A stretch of DNA of 64,000 nucleotides from Aliirhizobium wenxiniae (lineage in GTDB: Bacteria; Pseudomonadota; Alphaproteobacteria; Rhizobiales; Rhizobiaceae): NCBI RefSeq assembly GCF_019511445.1, contig NZ_JAEUAN010000008.1, positions 1-64,000 on the forward strand, given 5' to 3'. Below the pieces are notes generated by a model. That model saw only the letters and a program-made list of their open reading frames with translations, was not told the DNA's origin and ran no database searches. Positions 25,701 to 40,700 of this stretch are shown here, piece after piece (positions within the stretch are counted from its first letter, which is position 1; every line of letters starts with the position of its first letter). Position numbers and translations under genes: made by a program.

Positions 25701-28700
25701 ACGAAGACACGAGCGTCGCGCTTTCCGGCCTTTCCATTGCCGATATCGATGTCGGCAGCGGCACGATGACGGTGACACTCAATGTGGCGACCGGCACGAT
25801 CACCGCCGCGACCAGCGCCAATGTTGGCGTCCAGGGCGGCGGAACGGGCACGATCACGCTGACCGGCACGCTTGCCAATATCAACGCCTATCTCGCCTCC
25901 GCTTCGTCTCTCGTCTATGTCCCGGTCGCAGACGCCAACGGTACAGTCGTCCTGACGATGACCACCAGCGATGGCGGCGGCACAGGTACCGGCGGCGCGC
26001 AGACGGATGTCGATACCCGCAACATCACCATCAACCCTGTCAATGATGCTCCGGTGATCGATCTCGATAGTTCCGCGGCCGGCACCGGTTATTCGATCGG
26101 TTACACCGAAAATGCCGCGGGCGTGGCGATCGCCAACACCAACAACTCTGTCACCGACGTCGATAACGCCAATATCGCATCCGCAACGATCGTCATCACC
26201 AACGGTCAGGCCGGTGACGTTCTGGCCGCCAACGGCGCGTTGCCTGCAGGCATCACTGCAAGCTACAACGCGTCCACCTATACGCTGACGCTCACCGGTT
26301 CGGCCACGAAGGCCGCCTACCAGACGGCACTCGCCCAGATCCTCTATTCCTCGACGTCGGACAACCCGACGATCGGCGGCACGGTCACCGGCCGCACCAT
26401 CAGCGTCACCGTCAATGACGGTGCGCTCGCCTCCAACACGGCCGTCACATCGGTCGCCGTTACCGCCGTCAACGACGCGCCGGTCAATACGCTGCCGGCC
26501 GCCGGCTGGACCACCAACGAAGACACCAATGTCGCGCTGACCGGCCTGTCGATCACCGATCTCGACGCGGCAAACGGCACGATGACGGTCACTCTCGGCG
26601 TCGCCTCAGGCACGCTCACCGCCACCTCGGGCGGCAGCGTCACCATCGGCGGCTCCGGCACCGCCACGCTGACGCTGACCGGCACCCTTGCCAATATCAA
26701 CGCTTATCTCGCCTCCGCATCCGCGCCGATCTATGTGCCTGTCGCCGATGCCAACGGCGCGGTGACGCTGACCATGACGACCAGCGACGGCGGCAATACC
26801 GGCACCGGCGGCACCCAGACCGATGTCGACACCCGCTCGATCAACATCACTCCCGTCAACGACGCACCGACGCTAGATCTCGACACCGGCAGCAACGGCA
26901 CCGGCTATACGACCAGCTATACGGAAAACGGTGCGGGCGTCGCCATCACCGGCGCATCGAGCCTCATTTCAGACGTCGACAATGCCAACATGACGTCGAT
27001 GACGATCTCGATCGCCAACGGCCAGGCCGGCGATATTCTCTCCTGGGCCGGCATGCCGGCCGGCATCAATGCCACTTACAATTCAACGGCCTTCCTGCTG
27101 ACGCTGACCGGCTCAGCCACCCGCGCCGACTATCAAGCGGCGCTGCAGGCAATCCGTTATTCATCCAGTTCGGAAAACCCGTCCACGATCGCCCGCACGA
27201 TCACCGTCGTCACCAATGACGGCGCGGCAAACTCGAATACCGCCGTCGCCACGGTAAACGTGATCGCCGTCAACGATGCGCCGGTCAACACCGTGCCCGG
27301 CACGCAGACGGTGCAGGAAGATGTACTGACCGCCATCACCGGCCTGTCCGTCACCGATGTCGACAATACCAATGTCACCGTCACGCTGACGGTCGCCAAC
27401 GGCATCCTCTCGCCCTCCGCCAGTGCCGGCACGGTCACCGGCGTCGGCACCGGTACGGTCACCATTTCCGGCACGCAGACGCAGGTGAATACCGTTCTCG
27501 CCTCGCTGCGTTATCAGGGCAATGCCGATTACAACGGCACCGACACGCTGACCATGGTCACCTCGGACGGTTCGCTGTCGGATACCGATACGGTCGCGAT
27601 CACCGTCACGCCGGTCTCCGATACCGCGCCCGATACGGTGACCACCAACGAAGACACGCCGATCTCCTTCAACGTCATCACCGGCACGAACGGCGCATCC
27701 GCCGACAATTTCGAAAATTCCGGCCGCACGTTGACCGCAGTCACCCAACCGCCCGCCGGCCAGGGCAGCGTCACATTCAATGCCGACGGCACGATCACCT
27801 ATACGCCCGCTGCCAATTTCAACGGCACCGCCACCTTCACCTACACCGTCACCTCCGGTGGCGTAACCGAGACGGAAAACGTCACCGTCAATGTCACCGC
27901 CGTCAACGACGCCCCGGTCAACACCCTGCCGGCTTCCGGCTGGGCGACAAACGAAGACACCAATGTTGCGCTGACCGGCCTTTCCATCGCAGACGTCGAT
28001 GCCGGCACCGGCACGATGACCGTGCAGCTGTCCGTCACATCCGGCACGCTCACCGCCACATCGGGCGGCGGCGTGACGATTTCCGGCTCGGGCGGCACGA
28101 TCACGCTCACCGGCACGCTCGCCAATATCAACGCCTATCTCGCCTCGGCCGCAGCCCCGATCTACGTACCCGTCGCCAATGCCAGCGGCAGCGTCACGCT
28201 GACCATGACCACCAACGATGGTGGTAATACCGGCGGCACTGCACTTACCGATGTCGACACCCGCCCGATCACCATCGCCGCCGTCAACGACGCCCCCGTC
28301 AACACCCTGCCGCCTACCTATTCGACCGCCGAAGACACATCGGTCGGGCTGACCGGCATCCAGATTTCCGATGTCGATGCCGCATCCGGCACGATGACGG
28401 TCACGCTCGGCGTCAATTCCGGTATCCTGACCGCAAGTGCGGCCGGCAGCGTTACCGTTGCCGGATCGGGCACCGGCACGATCACGCTCACCGGCACGCT
28501 GGCCAATATCAACGCCTTCCTCGCTTCCGCCTCGCGCCCTACCTTCACGCCGGTCGGCGACTTCAACGGCGCGGTCACGCTGACCATGACCACCAGCGAC
28601 GGCGGCAATACCGGATCGGGCGGCACGCTGACGGATGTCGATACCTCGACGATCACCGTCACCCCGGTCAACGATGCCCCTGTTCTCGATCTCGATGCAT

Positions 28701-31700
28701 CCGGCGCCGGCACCGGCTTCACCACGACCTACACGGAAAACGGCACCGGCATCGCCATCGTCGATACTGACGTGCTGATCACCGATGTCGACAACACCAC
28801 CATGTCCTCGGCGACGATCACCATCACCAATCCGGTGGCAGGCGATACGCTGTCGATCGCCGGCACCCTGCCGTCCGGCCTGTCCTTCACCTACAGCAAC
28901 TTCACGCTGACGCTGACCGGCACCGCCACAAGAGCCGATTACCAGACGGCGCTGCAGCAGATCCGCTATTCGTCGACCTCCGACGATCCGGGCTCCACCG
29001 CCCGCACGATCAGCATTTCCGTCAGCGACGGCACGGCCGCCTCCAACACAGCCGTCGCCACGGTCTCGGTCATCCCCGTCAACGACCCGCCGGTCAACAC
29101 GCTGCCCACAAGCTACACGACGGCGGAAGATACGCCGCTTGCCATCAGCGGCCTCTCGGTCGCCGACCCCGATGCCGGCACCGTCAGCATGACGGTCTCG
29201 ATCGGCGTCAATGCCGGCACGATCTCGGCTGCCGCCGCAGGTGGCGTCACCGTATCGGGTTCCGGCACCGGCACGATCACGCTGACCGGTACGCTCGCCA
29301 ATATCAACGCCTATCTGGCTGCCGGCGCCACCCAGCCGGTCTACACGCCCCTCGCCGATTTCAACGGCCCCGTCACGCTGACCATGACCAGCAGCGACGG
29401 GACGCTGACGGACACCGACAGCCGCACGATCACCGTCACGGCGGTCGCCGATATCGCCAACGATACGGCAAGCACCAACGAGGACACGGCCGCCAATATC
29501 GACGTCAACGCCAATGACACGTTCGAGAACGGCACCCACCAGATCACCGCCATCAACGGCAGCTCGATCGTCGCCAATGGCGTGGTGACGGTGGCGAACG
29601 GCACCGTGCGCCTCAATGCCAACGGCACGCTGACCTTCACCCCGACCGCCGATTACAACGGCACGACCAGCTTCACCTACACCGTCACCTCCGGCGGCGT
29701 GACGGAGAATGCGACCGTCACCGTCACCGTCAACCCGGTCAACGATGCCCCAGTCAACACAGTGCCGGGCGCGCAGACGACGGCGGAAGATGCTCCGCTC
29801 GCCATCAGCGGCATCAGCGTCGCCGATGTCGATGGCGGCACGCTCACCACCACCGTCAGCGTCACCAACGGCGCGCTTTCCGTCACCGCAGGCGGCGGCG
29901 CGACGATCAGCAACAACGGCACCGGCACCGTCACCATCGCCGGCACGGCAGCGCAGATCAACGCGGCGCTCGCCGGCCTCTCCTACACCCCGACCGCCGA
30001 CTATAACGGCTCAGCCCAGCTGACCGTCGTCACCAATGACGGCACGCTCAACGATACGGACGGCATCGCCATCACCGTCACGCCGGTCGCCGATATCGCC
30101 AATGACACGGTCACGACCAACGAAGACACCGCCGTCATCATCAACGTCAACGGCAACGACTCGTTCGAAAACGGCGCCCACCAGATCACCGCCATCAACG
30201 GCACCCTAGTCGCCGTCAACGGTACGGTCACAGTCGCCAACGGCACCGCGCGCCTGAATTCCGACGGCACGATCACCTTCACCCCGGCCGCCAATTACAA
30301 TGGCCAGACCAGCTTCACCTACACGGTCACGTCGGGCGGCGTCACCGAAACGGCAACCGTCACCGTCAATGTCACCGCCGTCAACGATGCGCCGGTCAAC
30401 ACCGTGCCGGGCGCGCAGACGATCGCCGAAGACGGCACGATCACCTTCTCGTCCGCTGGCGGCAACGCGATTACGGTTGCCGATGTCGACAACGGCACGC
30501 TGACGGTCACCCTCACCGTCACCAACGGCGCCTTCTCGCTGTCGGGCATATCCGGCCTCACCTTCACCGCAGGCGACGGCACGTCGGATGCGACGATGAC
30601 TTTCTCAGGCACCACGGCTGCGATCAACGCGGCACTCGCCGGTGCCACCTACGTGCCGACCCGCGATTACAACGGCTCCGCTCAGATCACGCTCACCACC
30701 TCGGATGGCGCGCTCTCCGATGTCGATACGATCGGTGTAACGGTCACGCCCGTCGCCGACATTACCAATGACAGCGTCTCGACCGATGAGGATGTGGCGG
30801 TCACCATTCCCGTTCTCGTCAACGACACGTTCAACAATCCGGGCCGCGCGATCACCGCCATCAACGGCACCTCGATTGCGGTTGGCGGCACGGTTGCGGT
30901 GGCAAACGGGGCGGTGCAACTCACCGCCGGTGGCCAGCTCGTCTTCACCCCGACGCTCGATTACAACGGTGTCACCACCTTCCAGTACACGGTCACCTCC
31001 GGCGGCGTCACTGAGACCGGCACGGTCACCGTCGCCGTCGCCTCCATCAACACGCCGCCGGTCAACACCATTCCGGCCAATTACACGACGCTGGAAGACG
31101 CAGGCCTCGGCCTCACCGGCCTGTCGATTTCCGATGCAGATGCCGGCACCGGCACGGTCTCCGTCACGCTTGCCGTCGATAGCGGCACCCTCGCCGCCGC
31201 CAATGCCGGCGGCGTCACCGTCACCGGCTCAGGCAACAACCAGATCGTCCTCTCCGGAACGATCTCCGCCATCAATGCCTATCTCGCAGGCGCCTCGCGC
31301 CCCACATTCACGCCTGCCGCAAACTCCGTTGCCAGCGTCACCCTGACGATGACGACCAACGATAACGGCAATACGGGCGGCCCGGCGCTGACCGATATCG
31401 ACACCTCGACCATCACCATCACGTCGGTCAACGACGCACCGTCCGGCGCCGACAAGACCATCACCCTGACGGAAGATGGAAGCTACACGTTCACTGCCGC
31501 CGATTTCGGCTTCACTGACGCCAACGACAACCCCGCCAACACGCTCTCCGCAGTCATCATCACTACCCTGCCAACGAACGGCACGCTGACGCTCGGCGGC
31601 GTAGCGGTGACCGCGAACCAGGTGATCAACGCCGCCAATATCGGCAGCCTCGTCTTCACCCCCGCCGCCAATGCCAATGGCGCAGCCTATGCCAATTTCA

Positions 31701-34700
31701 CCTTCCAGGTGCGCGATAATGGCGGCACGGCCAATGGCGGCGCCAATACCGACCCGACGCCGAACACGATCACCCTCAACGTCACCGCCGTCAACGACGC
31801 CCCGGTCAACACCTTGCCCGGCAGCTTCACCACCAATGAAGACACCACACTTGCGCTGACCGGCATCTCGATCACCGATGTCGATGCCGGTTCAAGCAAT
31901 GTCAGCGTCACCCTCTCTGTCGGCTCAGGCACCCTGTCGGCCACCACGGGCGGCGGCGTCACCGTCACCGGCTCGGGCAGCGCAATCACGCTCACCGGCA
32001 CGGTCGCCAATATCAACGCCTTCCTCGCCGGTTCCTCGCGCCCCACCTACACGCCGGTCGCCAATGCCAATGGCGCCGTCACGCTCACCATGGTCACCAA
32101 CGATGGCGGCAATACCGGCACAGGCGGCGCGCTCAGCGATAGCGACACGTCGACCATCAACATCGCCCCGGTCAACGATGCCCCGGTCGGCTCCAATGTG
32201 GCGATCAGCACCAACGAGGACACGCTCTTCTCCGGCACGCTGCCGGTCGCGACCGATGTCGATGGCGATACGCTGACCTATTCGGCCGGCTCGCTCGGCC
32301 CCTCGCATGGCGTCGTCACCATCAACGCCAACGGCACCTATACCTACGCGCCCGCCGCCAATTTCAACGGCACCGACACGTTCCGCTACCGCGTCAGCGA
32401 TGGCACGACGAGCGTCGAATATACCGTCACCGTCAACGTCAATGCCGTCAATGATGCCCCGGTCGCCGCCAACGACAGCGCCCAGACCGCAGCAAACAGC
32501 AATGTCTCGGCAAATGTGCTGACCAACGACAGCGATGTCGACGGCGACACGCTGACCGTCTCGCAGGTCAACGGCGTGTCCGGCAATGTCGGCGTGGCGA
32601 TTGCCGGCTCGAACGGCGGCACATTCACCATCGGCGCCAATGGCGCGGCCGTCTTCAACCCCGGCACGGCCTTCGTCAATCTCGCCGCCGGCCAGACGCG
32701 CACCAGCTCCGTCACCTATCAGGTCTCGGACGGCAATGGCGGCACGGCCACCGCCACGTTCACCGTCACCGTCACCGGCATCAACGACGCACCGGTTTCC
32801 ACTCCGATCGCCAACCAGAGCTCCAACGACGCCCAGACGGTATCGTTCAATGTCTCCGGCAATTTCAGTGACCCGGATGCCGGCGATACCCTGACCTATT
32901 CCGCCACCGGCCTGCCCCCCGGCCTGTCGATCAGCGCCGCGGGCGTCATCACCGGCACGATCAACCGCAGCGCCAGCGTCAACGGCCCCTATTCCGTCAC
33001 CGTCACCGCCACCGACAGTCTGGGCGCGCAGACAAGCCGCAGCTTCAACTGGGCGGTCGCCAACCCGGCCCCGATCGCCAACAACGATGCGCTGGCGACC
33101 ACCGAAAACGCCGCCCTCAACGGCTCCGTCTTCGCCAATAACGGCTCCGGTGTCGACAGCGACCCCGATGGCGACCCAATCACCGTCTCGGCCGTCGGCG
33201 GCAGCGGCGCGGGCGTCGGCACGGCCGTTGCCGGCTCGAACGGCGGCACTTTCACCATCAATGCCGATGGCACCTATGCCTTCAATCCCGGCACCAGCTT
33301 CGACAACCTGGCCGCCGGCCAGACCCGCACCACCACCGTCACCTACACGATCTCCGACGGTCAGGGCGGCACTGCCACCGCCACCGTGACGGTCACAGTC
33401 ACCGGTCAGAACGATGCGCCGAACGCCGTCAACGACACATTCACCACCAATGAGGACACGCCCGTCACCTTCGACGTGCGGGCAAACGATAGCGATGTCG
33501 ACGGCGGCACGCTCACCGTCACCGCCATCAACGGCACGGCGATCTCGGTCGGCAATCCGGTCACGATAACCAGTGGCACGGTGACCGCCGGCGTGGTCTC
33601 GCTGAATGCCAACGGCACGCTCACCTTCACCCCTGCGGCAAACTACAACGGCGCCCCGAGCTTCACCTACACCGTCTCCGACGGTCAGGGCGGCGCAACC
33701 ACGGCCACCGTCAACGGCACGGTAAACCCGGTGCAGGACGCGCCGATCGCCACCAACGACACGTTCACCACGCCGGAAGACACGGCAATCACCTTCGACG
33801 TGCGCACCAATGACAGCGATGCCGACAATGATCCGCTGACGGTTAGCCAGATCAACGGCCTTGCCATCACCTCCGGCGGCTCGGTCGCAGTGACCGGCGG
33901 CTCGGTCCGTCTGAACGCCAATGGCACGCTCACCTTCACCCCTGCCGCCAACTATTTCGGCTCGCCGAGCTTCACCTACACGATCTCCGACGGCCAAGGT
34001 GGTTCAGCGACGGCCACCGTCAACGGCACCGTCACCCCGGTTCAGGACGCGCCGGTCACCACCGACGACACCTTCTCTACGGCCGAAGACACGGCCGTCA
34101 CCATCAACGTGCTGACCAATGACAGCGACCCGGACGGCGATGCGCTGACGATCACCCGTATCAATGCGACAGCAATTTCGGTCGGCGGCACCGTCTCCGT
34201 CACCGGCGGCACGGTGACGCTCAATGCCAACGGCACGCTCACCTTCACCCCCGCCGCCAACTACAATGGCTCGCCGAGCTTCACCTACACGGTATCGGAC
34301 GGCAATGGCGGCACAGCCACCGCGACGGTCAGCGGCACAGTCACGCCCGTCAACGACGCCCCCGTTGCAGCCAATGACACCTTCTCCACATCGGAAGACA
34401 CGGCAACAACCTTCGACGTCCGCACCAACGACAACGACGTCGAAAGCGACGCGCTGACTGTCACCCAGATCAACGGCACCGCGATCGTTACAGGCGCAAC
34501 CGTTTCCGTCACCGGTGGCACGGTCACGCTCAATGCCGACGGCACGCTCACCTTCACGCCTGCCGCCAACTACAATGGTAGCCCGAGCTTCACCTACACG
34601 ATCTCGGACGGCAATGGCGGCACGGCGACCGCAACGGTCAACGGCACGGTCACGCCGGTCAACGATGTACCGGTCGCGGCAAACGACACGTTCACGACGC

Positions 34701-37700
34701 CGGAAGATAGCGCGATCACATTCGATGTCCGCGCCAATGACACGGATGCAGACGGCGACGCGCTGACCGTCACCGCCATCAACGGCACGGCGATTGCCAT
34801 CGGCCAGTCGGTTGCGATCACCGGCGGCTCGATTCGCCTCGATGCCGATGGCCGCCTGAGCTTCACGCCGAATGCCAATTTCAACGGCGATGTCAGCTTT
34901 ACCTATACGGTCTCTGATGGCACAGCCTCGGCAAATGCCACGGTCATCGGCACGGTCACGCCGGTCAATGATGCACCGGTCTCGTCCAATATCAGTATCT
35001 CGACCAGCGAGGACACACTGCTATCGGGCACATTGACCGCCACCGACGTGGATGGCGATACGATCACCTTTGCCGCCGGCACCACCGCGCCGGCCAACGG
35101 AACGCTGGTGATCAACGCCAACGGCACCTATACCTACCAGCCGAACACCAATTTCAACGGTACCGACACGTTCAGCTTCGTCGTCACCGATGGCAAGGGC
35201 GGTCGTAATGAATATACGGCCACAGTGACGGTCAGTGCGGTCAACGACACGCCGATCGGCACACCGTTGCCGGATCGCGCTGCCAATGACGGCGCAAACG
35301 TCAATTTCGATGTCTCCGGCTTCTTCTCCGATGCCGACAACGATGCGTTGACCTATTCCCAGACCGGCTTGCCCGCAGGTCTGTCGATCTCCACTGCCGG
35401 CGTCATCACCGGCACGATCGATCGCAATGCCAGCCAGGGCGGGAACAACGGTGTCTACACCATCACGATAACCGTTTCGGACGGCAATGGCGGCACGATC
35501 CAGCAGTCCTTCGCGCTTACCATTTCGAACCCGGCTCCGATCACCGTCAACGACAGCGTTACGACGCCCGAAGATACAGCCGTAACCATCAACGTCCTTG
35601 CCAATGACAGCGACCCCGATGGCGATCCGCTTTCGGTCGTCTCGGCAACGGCCGCCCATGGGACGGTTACCATCCTCGCGGATGGCGAAATATCCTACCT
35701 GCCGGATGCCGATTACAACGGCACCGATACGATCACCTATACGATCTCCGACGGCAATGGCGGTACGGCGACGGGAACTGTCACCGTCACGATCACACCG
35801 GTCAACGATGATCCGGTCGGCAGCCCGATCGCCGACCGTACCCGCAATGACGGCGACACAGACAGTCTCGACCTCTCTGCCTTCTTCACTGACCCCGAAG
35901 GCGGCACACTGACCTACGCGATTGACCCGGACTCTCCGCTCCCCTCTGGCCTGACGCTGACGGGCGCTACGATCGGTGGCCGGATCGCTGCGGATGCGTC
36001 AGGACCGACAGGCGAAACTGTCTACCGGATCCGCGTCATCGCCACCGATCCGAGCGGCGGCACGGCCGTCGTCGAGTTCAACTACACCGTTCTCAACATC
36101 CCGCCGATCGCCCGCGACGATGCGGTCACGACGCCCGAAGATACGCCGGTCAACATCAATATCCTGGCCAATGACAGCGATCCGGATGGTGATGCAGCGG
36201 AGGTCATCCGGGTCAACAACGAGGTTCTGGAGCTTAACGGGGACCCCATCCAGACGACACACGGTTCGGTACGACTGATCGAGGACGCCAATGGCAATCA
36301 GGTGCTGCGGTTTACCCCGGCCGCCGATTACAACGGCAAGGAAAGCTTCACCTATTCGATCTCGGACGGCAATGGCGGGGTGGCGACCGCAACCGTCACC
36401 GTGACCGTCACCCCGGTCAACGACACGCCGACACCGACCCAACCGATCCCCGACCGCGTGCGCGCGGATGGCCAGTCCTTCACCTATGATGTCGCCGACT
36501 TCTTCAACGATCCGGATGGCGACACGCTCACCTACACCATCTCCGGCCTGCCTGCCGGGCTGCAATATGATGCCGCGACAGGTCTGATCTACGGCAATAT
36601 CAGCAATCAGGCGAGCCAGGGCGGGCCGGCCAATGACGGCGTCTATACGATCACGATCGTCGCGTCTGATGGTGCGAACGCTACAGCCACCCAGACTTTC
36701 GAGTTGACCATCACCAATCCCGGACCGACAGCCAACAACGATACTGCAACCGTTGCCGAAGACGGTTCCGTCACCTTCAATCCGATCACCGGAGCAGGCA
36801 CGACAAGCGGTGCTGCAGGCCGGGATGTCGATCCGGATGGCGATACGCTGACCATCACCGCTGCCAGCGCCGGCAATGGTGTTGTCACGCGCAATGCGGA
36901 CGGTACACTGACCTATACGCCGGCGGCCAATTTCAACGGCGTCGACACCATTGTCTACACGATCTCCGACGGCAATGGCGGCGTTTCGACGGCGACGGTC
37001 CGTGTCAGCGTGACGCCGGTCAATGACGCACCGACCTCCAGCCCTATCCCCGACCAGTATGACAGCGACAGCCAGGCGGTCAGCTATGATGTTCGCCCAT
37101 ATTTCAGCGATATCGACAACGACACGCTGACATTCTCGGCCATCGGTCTGCCGCCGGGCCTAACCATGGATGCCGCAGGCCTGATTTCCGGAACGCTTGC
37201 AGCGAACGCGTCGAATAACGATCCTTATACCGTCACGATCACGGCATCGGACGGCAATGGCGGCACGACGACCCGCAATATCACCTGGATTGTCACCAAC
37301 CTGCCACCCAAAGCATTCGATGACACGCTGATCGTCAACGAAAATACCTCAGGCAGCGGTAATGTGCTGACCAATGACCGTGATCCGGATGGCGACACTC
37401 TGAGCGTCGATCAGGTGGAAGGCGTCGCCGGCAATGTCGGGATCGCGGTTGCCGGCTCGAATGGCGGGACATTCATCATCAATGCCAACGGAACCTACAC
37501 ATTCAATCCGGGCACGGATTTCGACGACATGTCGGCTGGTGATCCGCCGCGCACGACGACCATCACCTATCGCGTCAGTGACGGGACCAATTACGATACA
37601 GCGACGATCACCGTGACAGTCAATGGCGTCAACGACGACCCGACAGCAGATACTATCCCGGATTACACCCGCGCAGATGGACAGTCTCTGACCAGCCACC

Positions 37701-40700
37701 CCCTGCATCTCGGCACCTTCTTCCAGGATGTCGATGCCAACGACACGCTGACATTCACGCAAACGGGTCTTCCGCAAGGCCTGTCCATGGCGGCAGATGG
37801 AACCGTTACGGGCACGATTGCCAACAATGCCAGCCAGGGCGGCCTGAACGGCACCGGCGTCTATGCGGTCACGGTCACTGCGTCCGATGGCACAGGCGGA
37901 ACCATTTCGGAAACCTTCACCTTCACGGTGACCAACCCCGCGCCTGTCGCGGTCAACGATACGGTCGAAACCGCCGAAGATACGCCCGTCACCTTCAATC
38001 CTATCACCGGCGCCGGCACGACAAGCGGCACTGCGAGCGCGGATACCGATCCGGACGGCGATACACTTTCCATCGATCCCGCATTTCCACCGGTTGCCGG
38101 CAATGGCACCGTCGTGGTCAACGCCGACGGTACGCTCACCTACACGCCGAATGCCAACTACAATGGTACGGACACGATCGTCTATCGTATTACCGACGGA
38201 CAGGGTGGTTACAGCACCGGCATCATCACGGTTTCGGTCGATGCAGAGAACGATCCACCGATTTCCTCTGACATAGCGAGCATGGAGCGCAATGACGGAG
38301 ACACGATCAGCCTCAACATCTCCGGCAATTTCGTCGATCCCGAAGGCGAGGCACTCACGTTTACGGCAACCGGCCTGCCGCCCGGCCTGTCGATTGACCC
38401 GGTAACCGGCATCATTTCGGGCAGGATCGATCCGGATGCGTCCGGTCCGACGGGCACACGCAACTTCCTCGTCAGGATCACCGCCACGGATCCGGATGGC
38501 GCCAGCACATTCGAGGAATTCACCTATACCATCAAGAACGTCGCCCCGAATGCCGAGAACGACGCGGTCTCGACGGATGAGGATACGCCGGTCGACATCG
38601 ACATCCTCGCCAACGATACCGACCCGGACGGCGATACGGACACGGTGATCCTGGTCGAAGGCGTCAACCTTACCGTCGGCGGTCCGGCCGTGATGACGCC
38701 GAACGGCTCCGTCCAACTCATCCTCAACGAGGACGGTCGCGAAGTCCTGCGCTTTACCCCGAATGCCAATTTCAACGGAACGGAATCCTTCACCTATACG
38801 ATCGGGGACCGGAATGGCGGTTCGGATACAGCAACCGTCACGGTCACCGTCAATCCGGTCAACGATGCGCCGGTGGCGACACCCATTCCGGATCGCACCC
38901 AGGTCGATGGTTCCGCCTTCAGCCTCGACGTCCGCCCCTATTTCAGCGATGTCGACGGCCAGGCGCTGACGATCACCGTCGGTGCATTGCCGCCCGGCCT
39001 CACCTATGATCCCGCCACCGGTCTGATCAGCGGCACGCTTGCGGCCAATGCTTCGCAGGGCAGCCCCTACACGATCACCGTCACTGCCAGCGACGGCAGT
39101 CTCTCCGTCTCCGACAGCTTCGTCTTCACCGTGACGAACCCGGCACCGGATGCCGAAAACGATATCGTCAACACCGACGAAGACACGCCGGTCACCTTCA
39201 ACCCGATCACCGGCGCCGGTACTGAAAGCGGCGCTGCGGGCGCTGACAGCGATCCGGACAACGATCCGCTGACCATTACCCAGATCAACGGTCAGCCGAT
39301 CGCGATCGGACAGACTATCGCAGTCGCCGGTGGCAGTGTGACGCTGAACAATGCAACCGGCAGCCTTACCTTCAGCCCGACGGAGAATTTCAACGGCACG
39401 GTCGGTTTCACCTATCGCATAGACGACGGCAATGGAGGCTTCTCCGACGCTTCGGTCACGATCAACATCGCTGCGGAAAACGATCCGCCGGTCATCGACC
39501 TGAACGGCTCAGACACGGGAACCGACAGTTCCGCCTCGTTCACCGAAGGCAGTGCTCCGGTACTGATAGTCTCGCCCGATGCAATCGTCGCGGATATCGA
39601 GGGCGGCATCATCTCCCTCGATATCGACCTCGGTGGCTTCACCGATGAAGGCAGCGAAGTCATCCACCTGAATGGCGCAGTCGACATCGTCTACGGCACC
39701 GCCTCGAGCGGCACGATCTCCTTCGGCGGAACAACCTTCTTCTTCGACTATGATGGTGCAGACAGCCTGCATTTCGAAAATGCGGCAGGCAGTTCCGTAC
39801 CGATGTCGGAAGCGTCGACGAGCGCCCTCCTGCGCGCCATCCAGTATGAGAACCGCAGCGACAACCTGACCGCCGGAACCCGCACACTGACCATCTCGGT
39901 CACTGACGACGGCGACGAGACGGCTTCGGCGACAGCAACCGTTATCGTCGGTGCAGTCAACGACCCGCCGGTCGCCAACGACGACACGGCGACGACTGGC
40001 GAGAACACACCCATCACCAACGGCCCGAGCGTGCTCGCCAATGATACGGACGCGGAAAACAACACGCTTGCTGTTTCCGCAGTAGGGGGTACAGGTGCGG
40101 GCGTCGGCACGGCAGTTGCCGGTTCGAACGGTGGTACTTTCACCATTCGCGCCAATGGTACGTATGATTTTAATCCCGGCACTCAGTTTGATGACCTGCA
40201 GGTCGGGGAAACCCGCACGACGAGCGTTACCTACACGGTCTCAGATGGCAATGGCGGGACATCCATCGGCACACTGACCATCACCGTTACCGGCGAAAAC
40301 GACGCCCCCGTCGGCGGCGCCTTTACCATCAATGTAGATGAGGACGCTCAGGCAACCGGCGACCTGCCGGTCACCGATGCGGACGGTGATCCGCTGACCT
40401 ATGCGATCGCCACCCAGCCGGCGAACGGCACGATCACCATCGGCACCGATGGCCGCTATACCTATATCCCGGCGGCAAACTTCGCCGGCAACGACACGTT
40501 CACCTATACGGTCAACGATGGTCGCACGACTGTCACCTTCACCGTCAATGTCGTGGTCGCCAATGTCGAAGACCCACCGGAAGGCGAGATCCCCAACAAG
40601 GCCTTCGATGATGCCGACGACGTGACGCTCGATGTCTCGCAATTCTTCACCGACGCCGATGGTGACGACCTCACCTTCATCGCGACCGGGCTGCCCGACG

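Noticed and set aside
27161..29539. 792-codon open frame antisense to the giant gene (with others such as 31925-33997, 690 codons)
   Set aside because: These arise because the repetitive, GC-biased + strand gene leaves the complementary frame free of stops. The predicted proteins are compositionally odd (VGDRG-type runs) with no recognisable domain.
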